In this document: positions 16,046 through 24,627 of the stretch, piece after piece | Numbering within the stretch: position 1 is the stretch's first letter | How the letters are laid out: every line of letters begins with the position of its first letter | Source of the DNA: Ralstonia sp. RRA | GTDB taxonomy: Bacteria > Pseudomonadota > Gammaproteobacteria > Burkholderiales > Burkholderiaceae | NCBI RefSeq assembly: GCF_037023145.1 | Contig: NZ_CP146092.1 | Coordinates: forward strand, 930,001 to 994,000 | DNA: 64,000 nt | Reading direction: 5' to 3' | Made by a program: the position numbers and the translations under genes | Notes under the pieces: model-generated | What the model saw: only the letters and a program-made list of their open reading frames with translations | The model's database searches: none | What the model was told of the DNA's origin: nothing

Positions 16046-17770
16046 TCAGGCGGCTTGGGGAATGCGCAGGTGTGCGTACGAGTCCGTACTGTGCACATCA
16101 ACGGGAATGACATAAGGCTCAACGGCCTGCTTGCGACTGGTCATGGCGCCATGCGCATCTTTGTAGAGGCGCGTGTGGCAGAACCAGCTGGCGTCGTCGC
16201 GCTCGGGGTAGTCCACACGGTGGTGGTACAGGCCCCAGCGGCTTTCCGTGCGGAAGAGCGAGGCACGCGCGGCCATCTCTGCGCAGTCGCGGATGAAGCT
16301 GACTTCCATCGCACGCATCAGCTCGTGCGGGTTGCGGGCGTGCAGGTGCGTGATGTCTTCGGCAATCTCATCAAAGCGGCGCAGGCCGATCTCCATCTTG
16401 CGTGTGACCTTGGGCGGCTGCAGGTAGTCGTTCACCATGCGGCGCAGTTTGTATTCCACCTGCGCCGGGGCAAGGCCGTGTTCGCGTTGCAACGGCGCAA
16501 AGATGCGCGCTCGCTCGCGGGCAATCTGCTCGTCGTCGATGCGTACGTTGCCTTGTTTTCCGGCGATGTAATCCGCCGCGTTCTGCCCGGCAAACCAGCC
16601 ATACGTGAACGCGCCCAGCATGTAGTTGTGCGGTACGGCGGCCATGTCGCCGGCGGAGTAGAGGCCTGGCACTGTTGTCTCCGCCCGCGCATTCACATAC
16701 ACGCCCGATGCGCTGTGCCCGCTGCAGAAGCCGATTTCCGAGATGTGCATCTCCACCATCTGTGTGCGGTAATCGGTGCCGCGCCCTGCATGGAAGCGGC
16801 CACGGCTTGGGCGTTCGTTGGTGTGCAGGATGGTCTCGATGGTCTGGATGGTTTCTTCGGCCAGGTGGTCGAGCTTGAGGAAGACCGGTCCCTTGCCGCC
16901 CTGCAGCTCCTGGTAGAACTCCCACATCATCTGGCCACTCCAGTAGTCGCACTGGATGAAGCGCTCGCCGCGCGCGTTGGCGGTAAAGCCGCCCAGTGGG
17001 CCGGTCACGTAGGCGCAGGCTGGGCCGTTGTAATCTTTGATGAGTGGGTTGATCTGGAAGCATTCCAGGTTGGCGAGTTCTGCACCGGCGTGGTACGCCA
17101 TCGCATAGCCGTCGCCCGCGTTGGTGGGGTTCTCGTACGTGCCCATCAGGTAGCCCGACGCGGGCAGGCCGAGCCGCCCGGCGGCGCCGCAACTCAGCAC
17201 CACGGCCTTCGCGCGCACCACGAGGAAATCCGCCGTGCGGCAATCAAAGCCGAGCACGCCGCACGCCGCGCCATCCACATCCGTCAGCACACGCGTGACG
17301 ACGATGCGGTTGGTGATCTCCACCCGCGCACGCTTGAGCTGCCGATACAGCACCTTCTTGATGTCGTGCCCCTCGGGCATCGGCAGCACGTAACTGCCCA
17401 TGTGATGCACCTTCTTGACGGCGTAGTCGCCGGTCTCGTCCTTCTCGAACTTCACGCCCCAGCGGTCGAGTTGCTCGATGGTGGCAAAGCTGTGCTGCGC
17501 ATAGGCGTACACGCCGGATTGATCGACGATGCCGTCATTGGCCAGCGTGATCTCGCGCGTGTATTGCTCGGGCGTGGCGTGGCCGGGAATGACCGCGTTG
17601 TTCAGCCCATCCATGCCCATCGAGATGGCGCCACTGCGCTTGACGTGTGCCTTGTCGATCAGCAGCACGCGCAGCGCGGGGTTGCGCTCTTTTGCCTTGA
17701 TCGCCGCCATTGGGCCGGCGGTGCCGCCGCCCACGATGACGAGGTCGTACTCCAGTTCCTGCGTGTTCAT
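16046..17770 (-). CDS. AprA/FrdA-like FAD-dependent oxidoreductase, alpha subunit
   Basis: A 574-residue flavoprotein of the fumarate reductase/succinate dehydrogenase/adenylylsulfate reductase superfamily. The dinucleotide motif YDLVIVGGGTAGPMAA is at residues 8-23, the second FAD segment VPGLYSAGDMAAVPHNYMLG is near residue 370, and the C-terminal domain reads WGLYHHRVDYPERDDASWFCHT. The glycyl SGAISMGMDG segment follows the first motif, as in AprA. No signal peptide, so cytoplasmic. It overlaps the GntR gene by 4 bases and is followed at once by a two-cluster ferredoxin, the alpha/beta order of AprAB. The true substrate is unknown; the SsuA-like neighbour hints at an organosulfur compound. 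Confidence 0.8.
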   Translation of the reverse strand: MNTQELEYDLVIVGGGTAGPMAAIKAKERNPALRVLLIDKAHVKRSGAISMGMDGLNNAVIPGHATPEQYTREITLANDGIVDQSGVYAYAQHSFATIEQLDRWGVKFEKDETGDYAVKKVHHMGSYVLPMPEGHDIKKVLYRQLKRARVEITNRIVVTRVLTDVDGAACGVLGFDCRTADFLVVRAKAVVLSCGAAGRLGLPASGYLMGTYENPTNAGDGYAMAYHAGAELANLECFQINPLIKDYNGPACAYVTGPLGGFTANARGERFIQCDYWSGQMMWEFYQELQGGKGPVFLKLDHLAEETIQTIETILHTNERPSRGRFHAGRGTDYRTQMVEMHISEIGFCSGHSASGVYVNARAETTVPGLYSAGDMAAVPHNYMLGAFTYGWFAGQNAADYIAGKQGNVRIDDEQIARERARIFAPLQREHGLAPAQVEYKLRRMVNDYLQPPKVTRKMEIGLRRFDEIAEDITHLHARNPHELMRAMEVSFIRDCAEMAARASLFRTESRWGLYHHRVDYPERDDASWFCHTRLYKDAHGAMTSRKQAVEPYVIPVDVHSTDSYAHLRIPQAA

Positions 17771-18555
17771 ACGGTGCCTTGCGAGGGGAAGATGGTTTGC
17801 GCCGATGCGGCCACGTGTCGGTCCAGCCGGAGCCGGTACTGGAAGGTGTCACCGCGAAAGTAGAGGCGCTCAAAGTCGATGGGTTTGCCATGCGCGTCGT
17901 GCGTCAGCCGTTCCACACGCAGGATGGGCGCGCCTGCCCCCACGTCGAGTGTCGTCGCGGTTGCGTGATCCGCCAGCGCCGCATCAATGGCCAGCGTGGC
18001 GTGGCCCAGCGGCACGCCTGCGTCCTGCTCCAGCACAAGAAACACGTCGCGCGTTGCCAGATCTGCGCGGGCCACAACGCGCCCAAGGGCTTCCGGCAGC
18101 CACGTCACTTCCAGCGATACCGCTGCGCGATCCAGCAACCGCACGCGATGCAATTCGGTGACGGGCGTGCCGGGCGCAAGCTGCAGCGCCTGCGCTACAT
18201 CCATTGGCGCGGGCACCGTTTCCAACCGCAGCACGCGGTTGTGGATGCTGTGGCCCTGCGCGGACATCGCCTCCGCAAAGCCCTGCAGCGCCGTCACGTT
18301 CTGGAACGCCTTCGGCGCGCTGACAAAGGTGCCCTTGCCATGGCGGCGGAAGATCAGCCCTTCGTTCTGCAGATCGGCCAATGCCTGGCGTACGGTGATG
18401 CGGCTGGCGCCAAACTGCTCGCACAGGGCGGCTTCGGATGGCAGCAGCGTATCGGGCGCGGCTTGTCCGCTGAGGATGATCTCGCGCAGCGCGCCCTTGA
18501 TTCGCTCATAGAGCGGCGGCGCGGGCAGGCGGGGAGAGGGTGGGGACGTCGTCAT
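17767..18555 (-). CDS. GntR-family regulator with UTRA ligand domain (HutC/FarR group)
   Basis: A 262-residue regulator. The winged helix-turn-helix is at about residues 35-80 (LLPSEAALCEQFGASRITVRQALADLQ, then FRRHGKGTFV), and the UTRA effector domain covers about 100-245. It is first in the minus-strand operon and overlaps the flavoprotein start (ATGA), so regulator and enzyme are cotranslated. A pseudo-palindrome touches its start codon and no Shine-Dalgarno is visible, which suggests an autoregulated, perhaps leaderless transcript. UTRA ligands are often small organic acids, sugars or amines; the inducer here is unknown. Confidence 0.9.
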   Translation of the reverse strand: MTTSPPSPRLPAPPLYERIKGALREIILSGQAAPDTLLPSEAALCEQFGASRITVRQALADLQNEGLIFRRHGKGTFVSAPKAFQNVTALQGFAEAMSAQGHSIHNRVLRLETVPAPMDVAQALQLAPGTPVTELHRVRLLDRAAVSLEVTWLPEALGRVVARADLATRDVFLVLEQDAGVPLGHATLAIDAALADHATATTLDVGAGAPILRVERLTHDAHGKPIDFERLYFRGDTFQYRLRLDRHVAASAQTIFPSQGTV

Positions 18556-18589
18556 CTGGGTGCGAACTCGTCATAACAAGTTCGCCCAG
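18556..18589 (-). promoter_or_regulatory. Probable GntR autoregulatory operator at the operon start
   Basis: The core at 18564-18583 consists of half-sites GAACTCGTCA and TAACAAGTTC, a palindrome except for two transition pairs; outer arms CTGGG (18556-18560) and CCCAG (18585-18589) extend it. It directly abuts the GntR start codon (18555). On the minus strand TGTTATGAC inside it resembles an extended -10, so binding would block transcription. Confidence 0.65.
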
Positions 18590-18657
18590 TCTAAAAAGCC
18601 AGCGTTGCCGGGGGAACGAAGCTTTTTCGATATGGTTCTGCGATTTTTGCGGGCGAA

Positions 18658-18918
18658 AGCCTGGGGCGTTTTGTGCGCGGCACGATGCTGACCGGTGGGG
18701 TGGGACTCATCAGCGGCAGTGTGGTGGGTGTGTTGCTGCTGGGTGTGATCCAGTCGCTGAGCCTCATGCAGCGCGTGCTGGGACGTAGCCAGCGTGGGGC
18801 GGCTGTGCCGCCATCGGGCGGGCATCGATCGGCACGGCAGGCTGCCAAACCGGCCAACGATGCCGCTGCCCCGGCAGCCATCGTGCACGCCCAGCATGCA
18901 ACGGTATCGCCTGGCTGA
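18658..18918 (+). pseudogene. Remnant of a YjfF/RbsC-type sugar ABC permease C-terminus
   Basis: The frame encodes RGTMLTGGVGLISGSVVGVLLLGVIQSL, which matches the conserved GGTLLTGGVG...G..GV...GVIQ segment near the C-terminus of galactofuranose/ribose-type permeases (YjfF, YtfT). It then jumps to LMQRVLGRSQRG, like the terminal LLQRVLGR of those permeases; the intervening helix of about 25 residues is missing. No upstream permease domain exists in any frame here. I read it as a decayed gene tail with an internal deletion. Family match is from memory, not a search. Confidence 0.55.
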
Positions 18919-19149
18919 GGTGTCGCGTTAGCACCGTACCGATGCCTCAGATTGGAGCATGTGGGCGCATCATTTTTGCTCGCCCGCTGGCTCCAATGCA
19001 CCACATCCAAGCATTGTCTGTGTGCGGTGCCTTTGCACCCAGAGAAACGCAAAAATCCTCTTCAGGGGACCAGTCGCAAGTCGATATGCACCTTAAGCAT
19101 GTCTCACATGCGGAATATTTATCACTGGGCAACGATCGGGGGAGAAAAC

Positions 19150-20721
19150 ATGAGCTCAATGGTGCATTCGGTACGGTTCAAACTCTTGGCGGCCTTCGGT
19201 CTGTGCTTGGCACTGCTGCTCGCCACGGGCGTGTTTGGTGTCACGGGCTTGATTCGGCTCAACAGCAATATGGCCGACGCCTACACCGGCAACACGCTGC
19301 CGATTGTGCAGTTGGGGGAGTTGCGCGCGGCGCAGCTCGATGCACGTCTGCAGTTACGTCGTGCGCAGTTGGTCAAGGACGATCCGGCCCAAGTGCGAAC
19401 GTTTGTTGAAGCGCTCCGTAAGGACATGGACCAGATCAACAGCAGTTGGAAGCAATACTTCCCAGCCAGCATCACCAGCGAGGAGGAGCGTCGCATTGCG
19501 AACAAGTTCAATGGGGCGCTGCCGCAGTTCAATGCGAGCATGAATGACACGGTGAGCGCACTGCAAGCCGGTCAGGCCGACAAGGCGGTCCAGATCATCG
19601 ACCGCCAAGCCGCTGCGAGCACAGAAATGGGCGACCTGCTCGAGCAAGACATCGCTATCAACGTGGCGCAGGCCAAGGATTTTGCGGCCGATAGCGATGC
19701 CACGTACCACCGGATTCTTGTCTGGGCCATCGTGCTGGTGTGCGCAGGGTTTGCAGTGGGTGTGGGCATGTGCTGGTACTTGCTGCGTGCGATCTCGCGC
19801 CCGCTCAGCCGCGCCGTCAACGTGGCCAACGACATTGCCGGTGGCAAGCTGGAGAACGGCATCGTTGTCGACACGCAGGGCGAGTTTCGCGAGCTGCTGG
19901 TCGCGTTGCGCAAGATGGACGAGCAACTGACCGAAACGGTGCGCGGCATCAAGGTCTCGGCCGAATCGGTGACGGTGGCGTCCAAGGAGATTGCCGCCGG
20001 CAATATTGATTTGTCCTCACGCACGGAGCAGCAGGCCGCATCGCTGGAAGAAACCGCGTCGAGCATGACGCAGTTGACCGAGACCGTGAAGCAGAACGCC
20101 GAGAACGCGGCCCAGGCCGATGCGCTGGCCTCCAACGCCAGCACCATCGCACAGGCCGGCAACGTGGCCGTGCAGGCGATGGTCGGCACGATCGACCAGA
20201 TCAGCACCAGTTCGGGCAAGATTTCCGAGATCACCGGGCTGATCGAGGGCATTGCCTTCCAGACCAACATCCTGGCGCTCAACGCCGCCGTGGAAGCCGC
20301 ACGGGCCGGCGAGCAGGGCCGAGGCTTTGCCGTGGTCGCCAGCGAGGTGCGCACGCTCGCACAACGCTCGGCCTCTGCTGCCAAGGAGATCAAGGGCCTG
20401 ATTGGCGCCTCCGTTGCCGTGGTGCAGGCGGGCTCACAACAGGCCGCCGAAGTGGGCGAGACCATGGCCGAAGTGAAGGAGGCCATCCGCCGCGTGTCGG
20501 AGATCGTGACCGAGATTGCCGCGGCGTCTGCCGAGCAAAGCCGGGGCATCGAACAAGTCAACCAGGCCGTCGTGCAGATGGACGAAGTCACGCAACAGAA
20601 CGCCGCGCTGGTGGAGCAGGCGGCAGCGGCAGCGCAGTCGCTCGAAGAGCAGGCAACGACCTTGCGGCGTGCGGTATCGGTATTCCGCATGGGGAATGGC
20701 ACCGGCGCAGCATTTGCCTGA
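19150..20721 (+). CDS. Methyl-accepting chemotaxis protein (four-helix-bundle sensor)
   Basis: A 523-residue transducer. Membrane helix 1 (residues 10-33) is followed by a periplasmic domain of about 155 residues with the four-helix-bundle (4HB_MCP) pattern, membrane helix 2 (about 188-213), a HAMP domain ([24 protein letters not shown]) and the signalling hairpin with tip [36 protein letters not shown] near 365-400. No CheR-binding pentapeptide at the end. ATG 19150 has GGGGGAG upstream. The 230 bases before it (18919-19149) hold no recognisable sigma-28 promoter. The ligand is unknown. Confidence 0.92.
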   Translation: MSSMVHSVRFKLLAAFGLCLALLLATGVFGVTGLIRLNSNMADAYTGNTLPIVQLGELRAAQLDARLQLRRAQLVKDDPAQVRTFVEALRKDMDQINSSWKQYFPASITSEEERRIANKFNGALPQFNASMNDTVSALQAGQADKAVQIIDRQAAASTEMGDLLEQDIAINVAQAKDFAADSDATYHRILVWAIVLVCAGFAVGVGMCWYLLRAISRPLSRAVNVANDIAGGKLENGIVVDTQGEFRELLVALRKMDEQLTETVRGIKVSAESVTVASKEIAAGNIDLSSRTEQQAASLEETASSMTQLTETVKQNAENAAQADALASNASTIAQAGNVAVQAMVGTIDQISTSSGKISEITGLIEGIAFQTNILALNAAVEAARAGEQGRGFAVVASEVRTLAQRSASAAKEIKGLIGASVAVVQAGSQQAAEVGETMAEVKEAIRRVSEIVTEIAAASAEQSRGIEQVNQAVVQMDEVTQQNAALVEQAAAAAQSLEEQATTLRRAVSVFRMGNGTGAAFA

Positions 20722-20753
20722 ACCACGCGTAGCGCAGGGCAGAAGCGGGCGGC

Positions 20754-20798
20754 TTGAATAAGTTGTTTCATGCAACTATATTGGTTGTTCCACGCAAC
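20754..20798 (+). promoter_or_regulatory. Promoter with twin MarR-type operators
   Basis: TTGAAT (20754-20759), 17-base spacer, TATATT (20777-20782). Two near-identical GTTG-N7-CAAC boxes, GTTGTTTCATGCAAC (20762-20776) and GTTGTTCCACGCAAC (20784-20798), lie in the spacer and just after the -10, 22 bases apart, so on the same helix face. The MarR-GNAT gene begins 15 bases downstream. Strong candidate for autorepression. Confidence 0.7.
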
Positions 20799-20812
20799 CA
20801 ATCGAGGCTGTC

Positions 20813-21793
20813 ATGGATTTCATCGAAGCGCCCGCCAAGCCCCGCGAGCAAACCATCAGCGACTTGCGCGAGGTGTCGCGCAGGCTGGTGCGTGAACTCG
20901 GTTTCATGCGCAGCACGCTGGCGCAGAGCGATCTACCACCCTCCGCCGTGCACGCCATCCTGGAGATTGCCGGCACGCCCGGCATCCAGGCGCGCGATCT
21001 GGCCGAACGCTTGCGGCTGGACAAATCCAGCACCAGTCGCCAGGTCACTCGCCTGGAATCTGCCGGGCTGGTCGAGCGCCGCGCCTGTGATGACGACGGC
21101 CGATCTTCCGAGCTCTACCTGACCCGCGCTGGCCAGCAATTGCGCCGCAAGATCGACGCCTATGCGTCTGACCAGGTATCGAACGCGCTGCGCCACCTCG
21201 CCCCGTTGGACCAACAGCGGCTGCTCGCGTCGCTGTCGCAATACGTCAGTGCGCTGGCGGATGACAACGATCACAAGCCGTCGCAAGGCGGCACCGGAAG
21301 TGGCATCCAGATCGTGCAGGGCTACGTGCCCGGCTGCATTGGCGACATTGCAAGCCTGCACGGCCGGTTCTATGCGCAGCACTGGGGGTTTGGTGTGTTT
21401 TTCGAACGCCGGGTGGCAACGGAGCTGGCCACGTTTGCAGCCGCGCTGCCCGACGACAACAAGGCGCTGTGGCTATGCGTGGAGAACGGCCGCAGCCTGG
21501 CGTCGCTGGCGATGGACGGCAACCCCCACTACCGCGCTGCGCACCTGCGGTGGTTCATCGTCGATGATGCGTTGCGCGGCACTGGCGTTGGGCGCGAACT
21601 CATGTCGCGCGCCATGCGCTTTGCCGATGCGCATTTCGACGAAACCTATCTGAATACCTTCAAGGGCTTGGATGCAGCACGCCACCTCTATGAGTCGTTC
21701 GGCTTTGTGCTCACGCAGGAAGAAGAAGGGTCGCAGTGGGGCAGCACGGTGACGGAACAGCAATTCCGCCGCCGCTCAAAAGGTCGTGCATAG
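20813..21793 (+). CDS. MarR-type regulator fused to a GNAT N-acetyltransferase
   Basis: A 326-residue bifunctional protein. Residues 15-150 form a MarR winged helix (IQARDLAERLRLDKSSTSRQVTRLESAGLVERR, then DDDGRSSELYLT). Residues 165-315 form a GNAT acyltransferase with the acetyl-CoA loop IVDDALRGTGVGRELMSRAMRFA and later FKGLDAARHLYESFGF. Fusions of this kind are widespread but rarely characterised. It precedes an arylamine N-acetyltransferase gene after 34 bases, suggesting a shared transcript for acetylation-based detoxification (inference). Confidence 0.9.
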   Translation: MDFIEAPAKPREQTISDLREVSRRLVRELGFMRSTLAQSDLPPSAVHAILEIAGTPGIQARDLAERLRLDKSSTSRQVTRLESAGLVERRACDDDGRSSELYLTRAGQQLRRKIDAYASDQVSNALRHLAPLDQQRLLASLSQYVSALADDNDHKPSQGGTGSGIQIVQGYVPGCIGDIASLHGRFYAQHWGFGVFFERRVATELATFAAALPDDNKALWLCVENGRSLASLAMDGNPHYRAAHLRWFIVDDALRGTGVGRELMSRAMRFADAHFDETYLNTFKGLDAARHLYESFGFVLTQEEEGSQWGSTVTEQQFRRRSKGRA

Positions 21794-21827
21794 TCGTGGC
21801 TTCGGTCATTTCGCAAGGACGTTGCAC

Positions 21828-22640
21828 GTGACACCTTCCATCGATCTGGACGCGTATCTCAACCGCATCCAATGGGGCAGCGATGTTCGCCCAAGTTACG
21901 ACACCTTGGCCGGGCTGCTGCGCGCCCACATGCTGCACATCCCATTCGAGAACCTGGATGTGCTGCTTGGGCGCGGCATCCGCATCGACCTCGACAGCAT
22001 TCAGAACAAGCTCGTGCGTGCACGCCGCGGCGGCTACTGCTTTGAGCATTCAACGCTGCTTGCTGCGGTGTTGGAGCAGCTCGGCTTTCAGCCGATCCGC
22101 CAGTTGGCGCGGGTGACTGTGTTGAGGCCACGCACGGAGATGGCCCGCACGCACATGTTCCTGACCGTGCCGCTGAAAGAGGGCACGTTTGTGGTCGACG
22201 CCGGGTTTGGCGCATTGGCCCCGCGCGTGCCGGTGCCGCTGAAGGAGGGCGTGCCGGCCACGATCGACAGCGAAACCCATTGGATGGTGCGCGACGCAAA
22301 CCGCTGGAGCCTGCGCGCGCAAGTGGGCGACAAACCTCCCGTGGACGCCTGGGTGTCGACGTTGGAAGAGGAAGGTCCGGCCGATTTTGAAATGGGAAAC
22401 CACTTCACGGCAACGTACCCGGCATCTCCGTTCCGCAATCAGATCCTGCTGCGTGCGCTGACGAAAGACGGACGCGTCTCCGTGTTGAACCGCAACGTCA
22501 CGATCGTGCGCGCAGGCACGTCGCACAAGATCGAGTTGGCGGATCGCACCGCGTTGCGCACGCTGCTTGCAGACCACTTTGGGTTCGATCTGCCGGAGGT
22601 CGAGCAGCTTCGCGTGCCCGACATTCCGGAGTGGACCTGA
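21828..22640 (+). CDS. nat: Arylamine N-acetyltransferase
   Basis: Transfers acetyl from acetyl-CoA to arylamines and hydrazines. The catalytic triad is visible: Cys71 in RRGGYCFEHS, His109 in RTHMFL and Asp124 in VVDAGFG, each two residues beyond the classical Cys69/His107/Asp122. Length (270) fits the family. GTG 21828 has AAGGA 8 bases upstream; another GTG at 21786 overlaps the preceding stop. Likely cotranscribed with the MarR-GNAT gene. Confidence 0.92.
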   Translation: MTPSIDLDAYLNRIQWGSDVRPSYDTLAGLLRAHMLHIPFENLDVLLGRGIRIDLDSIQNKLVRARRGGYCFEHSTLLAAVLEQLGFQPIRQLARVTVLRPRTEMARTHMFLTVPLKEGTFVVDAGFGALAPRVPVPLKEGVPATIDSETHWMVRDANRWSLRAQVGDKPPVDAWVSTLEEEGPADFEMGNHFTATYPASPFRNQILLRALTKDGRVSVLNRNVTIVRAGTSHKIELADRTALRTLLADHFGFDLPEVEQLRVPDIPEWT

Positions 22641-22678
22641 TCGACGTCACTCCACCCCGGCTGTCGTGTGCGTGCAGG

Positions 22679-23695
22679 TCAACCGTTACGGAACAGGAAG
22701 CTGTAACCGTTCAGCGCGGGCACACCACCCAGGTGCGCATACAGCACGCGTGAGCCCGCCGGAATGTCACCCCGGCGGATCAGATCGATCATGCCCTGCA
22801 TCGATTTGCCCTCATACACCGGGTCCGTCAGCATGCCCTCGGCGCGGGCGCACAGGCGGATGGCGTCGAGCGTCTCTTGTGATGGCACGCCGTACTCCGG
22901 ATACGCGTAGCGCGTGTCGAGCACCACATCGGCATCGGTAATGTCGCGGCCCAGGTCCACCTTGTCGGCCGTCTGCCGGGCAATGCGCAGGATCTGCTCA
23001 CGCGTCTGCTCCGGCTTGGCGGAAGCATCAATGCCGATTACGCGATCCGCGCGGCCATCCGCCGCAAAGCCCACCACCATGCCCGCCTGCGTGCTGCCCG
23101 TGACCGAGCACACGATGATGTAGTCGAAGGTGAAGCCGAGCGCTTTCTCTTGCTCGCGCACTTCCTCCGCAAAGCCCACAAAGCCCAGGCCACCCAGCGG
23201 GTGGTCTGACGCACCGGCGGGAATCGCATACGGTTTGCCGCCCGCGCGGCGCACGTCTTCCAGCGCCTGTTCCCAGCTTGCTTTGAACTCGATGCCGAAG
23301 CCCGCATCCACCAGCCGCACATCCGCACCCATGATGCGCGACATCTGGATGTTGCCCACGCGGTCATACGCGCCGTCAAACCAGTTCACCCAGTTCTCCT
23401 GCACCGTCACGCAGCGCATGCCCAAGTGCGCCGCCACCGCCGCCACCTGCCGCGTGTGGTTCGACTGGATGCCGCCAATGGTGACCAGCGTGTCGCAGCC
23501 CTGCGCCAGCGCTTCCGGAATCAGGTACTCCAGCTTGCGTGTCTTGTTGCCGCCAAAGGCCAGGCCGCTGTTGCAGTCCTCCCGCTTGGCGTAGATCTCT
23601 ACCTTGCCGCCCAACTGTGAGGACAGGCGCGGCAACGCTTGAATGGGCGTCGGCCCAAAGGTGAGCGGATGGCGAGGAAAGCGTTGCAGGTTCAT
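22679..23695 (-). CDS. acdS: 1-aminocyclopropane-1-carboxylate (ACC) deaminase
   Basis: A PLP enzyme that cleaves the plant ethylene precursor ACC to 2-oxobutyrate and ammonia. The protein is 338 residues, the usual length. The PLP lysine is Lys51 in GGNKTRK, with Ser78 in GGIQSN. The segments DPVYEGKSM and YAHLGG carry the Tyr/Glu and Leu that separate true ACC deaminases from D-cysteine desulfhydrases. Divergent from the Lrp-type gene at 23856, the classical acdS/acdR arrangement. This suggests plant association or use of ACC as nitrogen source. Confidence 0.93.
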   Translation of the reverse strand: MNLQRFPRHPLTFGPTPIQALPRLSSQLGGKVEIYAKREDCNSGLAFGGNKTRKLEYLIPEALAQGCDTLVTIGGIQSNHTRQVAAVAAHLGMRCVTVQENWVNWFDGAYDRVGNIQMSRIMGADVRLVDAGFGIEFKASWEQALEDVRRAGGKPYAIPAGASDHPLGGLGFVGFAEEVREQEKALGFTFDYIIVCSVTGSTQAGMVVGFAADGRADRVIGIDASAKPEQTREQILRIARQTADKVDLGRDITDADVVLDTRYAYPEYGVPSQETLDAIRLCARAEGMLTDPVYEGKSMQGMIDLIRRGDIPAGSRVLYAHLGGVPALNGYSFLFRNG

Positions 23696-23826
23696 GTGCG
23701 TTGCTCCGGTTCAGATGGGTGAAGGGAGGGGGAATCGGGTGCCTCCATGCTAGGGAACAACACACGAAACAGGGTTGTGAATATTGGCCTGTTGACGCAT
23801 CATGGCACGCAGAATCAGGTACGCTG

Positions 23827-23850
23827 GTATCTGAAATTGTGCGTAGATAC
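23827..23850. promoter_or_regulatory. Inverted repeat in the acdS-acdR intergenic region
   Basis: GTATCT (23827-23832) and AGATAC (23845-23850) flank a 12-base spacer, ending 5 bases before the acdR ATG. TAGATA within it could serve as a -10 placing the transcript start at the ATG; no Shine-Dalgarno is visible. Candidate AcdR site. Confidence 0.45.
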
Positions 23851-23855
23851 TATTT

Positions 23856-24371
23856 ATGGCAACAAAATTGCGTGCAAGAGCCAAGGCAGCGCCAAAACCA
23901 ACCGCGCCGCCGCCCGAGCTGGATCGAACAGACAAAGCGATCCTCCGCGCCCTGCAGAAAGACGCCTCCATCAGCAACGTTGCGCTGGCCAAGCGGGTGA
24001 ACCTGAGCCCGGCTGCATGCCTGCGGCGGGTGGAGCGGCTCAAGGCCGCCAAGGTGATCCGGGGGACGGTCGCGCTGCTCGATCCGCAGGCGATGGGGGC
24101 GGGCACCGTGGTGTTGATCGGCGTGGTGCTCGACCGCTCCACGCCGGAGTCCTTCGCTGCCTTTGAGAAGGCCGCGCAGAACATCTCCGGCTGCATGGAG
24201 TGCCACCTGGTGACGGGGGAGTTTGATTACTTCCTGCTGATCCGCACGCGGGATTCAGAGAGCTTTACGCGGTTGCATGCGGAGCAGTTGTTGTATCTGC
24301 CGGGGGTGCGGCAGGTAAGGTCGTTTATGGGGTTGAAGGAGGTGGTGAGTCGGGCGGAGGTGGTGGTTTGA
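23856..24371 (+). CDS. acdR: Lrp/AsnC-family regulator of ACC deaminase
   Basis: A 171-residue feast/famine regulator. The N-terminal helix-turn-helix reads LDRTDKAILRALQKDASISNVALAKRVNLSPAACLRRVERLK, and the C-terminal RAM domain reads MECHLVTGEFDYFLLIRTRD ... YLPGVRQVRSF. Divergent from acdS with 160 bases between, so it very likely controls acdS. A Lys/Ala/Pro-rich extension of about 20 residues precedes the HTH. An in-frame stop at 23844 means ATG 23856 is the first possible ATG. Confidence 0.88.
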   Translation: MATKLRARAKAAPKPTAPPPELDRTDKAILRALQKDASISNVALAKRVNLSPAACLRRVERLKAAKVIRGTVALLDPQAMGAGTVVLIGVVLDRSTPESFAAFEKAAQNISGCMECHLVTGEFDYFLLIRTRDSESFTRLHAEQLLYLPGVRQVRSFMGLKEVVSRAEVVV

Positions 24372-24627
24372 TTGGCTGCTTTCGACCCACAGGAGCCGCC
24401 CAGGGCAGTGAACGACAACGTCCCAAATGCACCGCGTAACGGTCATAGATCCACTGCGTCACATTCGCCCGTTCCATTGATGACCATCAATACGAACATC
24501 GCTTCCACACGCGTGGTCTCGATCCCCCTCCGTGAACGCTTTCTCGAACCCGCGTGGATTTCGTAGCCCTTCGTCGAACGACTATGTGTTTGAGGAACGA
24601 CGTTGTTGCCGCAATGCATCCGGAGGC

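Noticed and set aside
16055..17863. 602-codon plus-strand frame opposite the AprA-like gene
   Set aside because: No motifs; the opposite strand carries intact FAD motifs and operon overlaps.
22679..23695. D-cysteine desulfhydrase as the call for the PLP enzyme
   Set aside because: The YEGKSM and YAHLGG segments carry the Tyr/Glu and Leu expected of true ACC deaminase, and an Lrp-type acdR is divergent.
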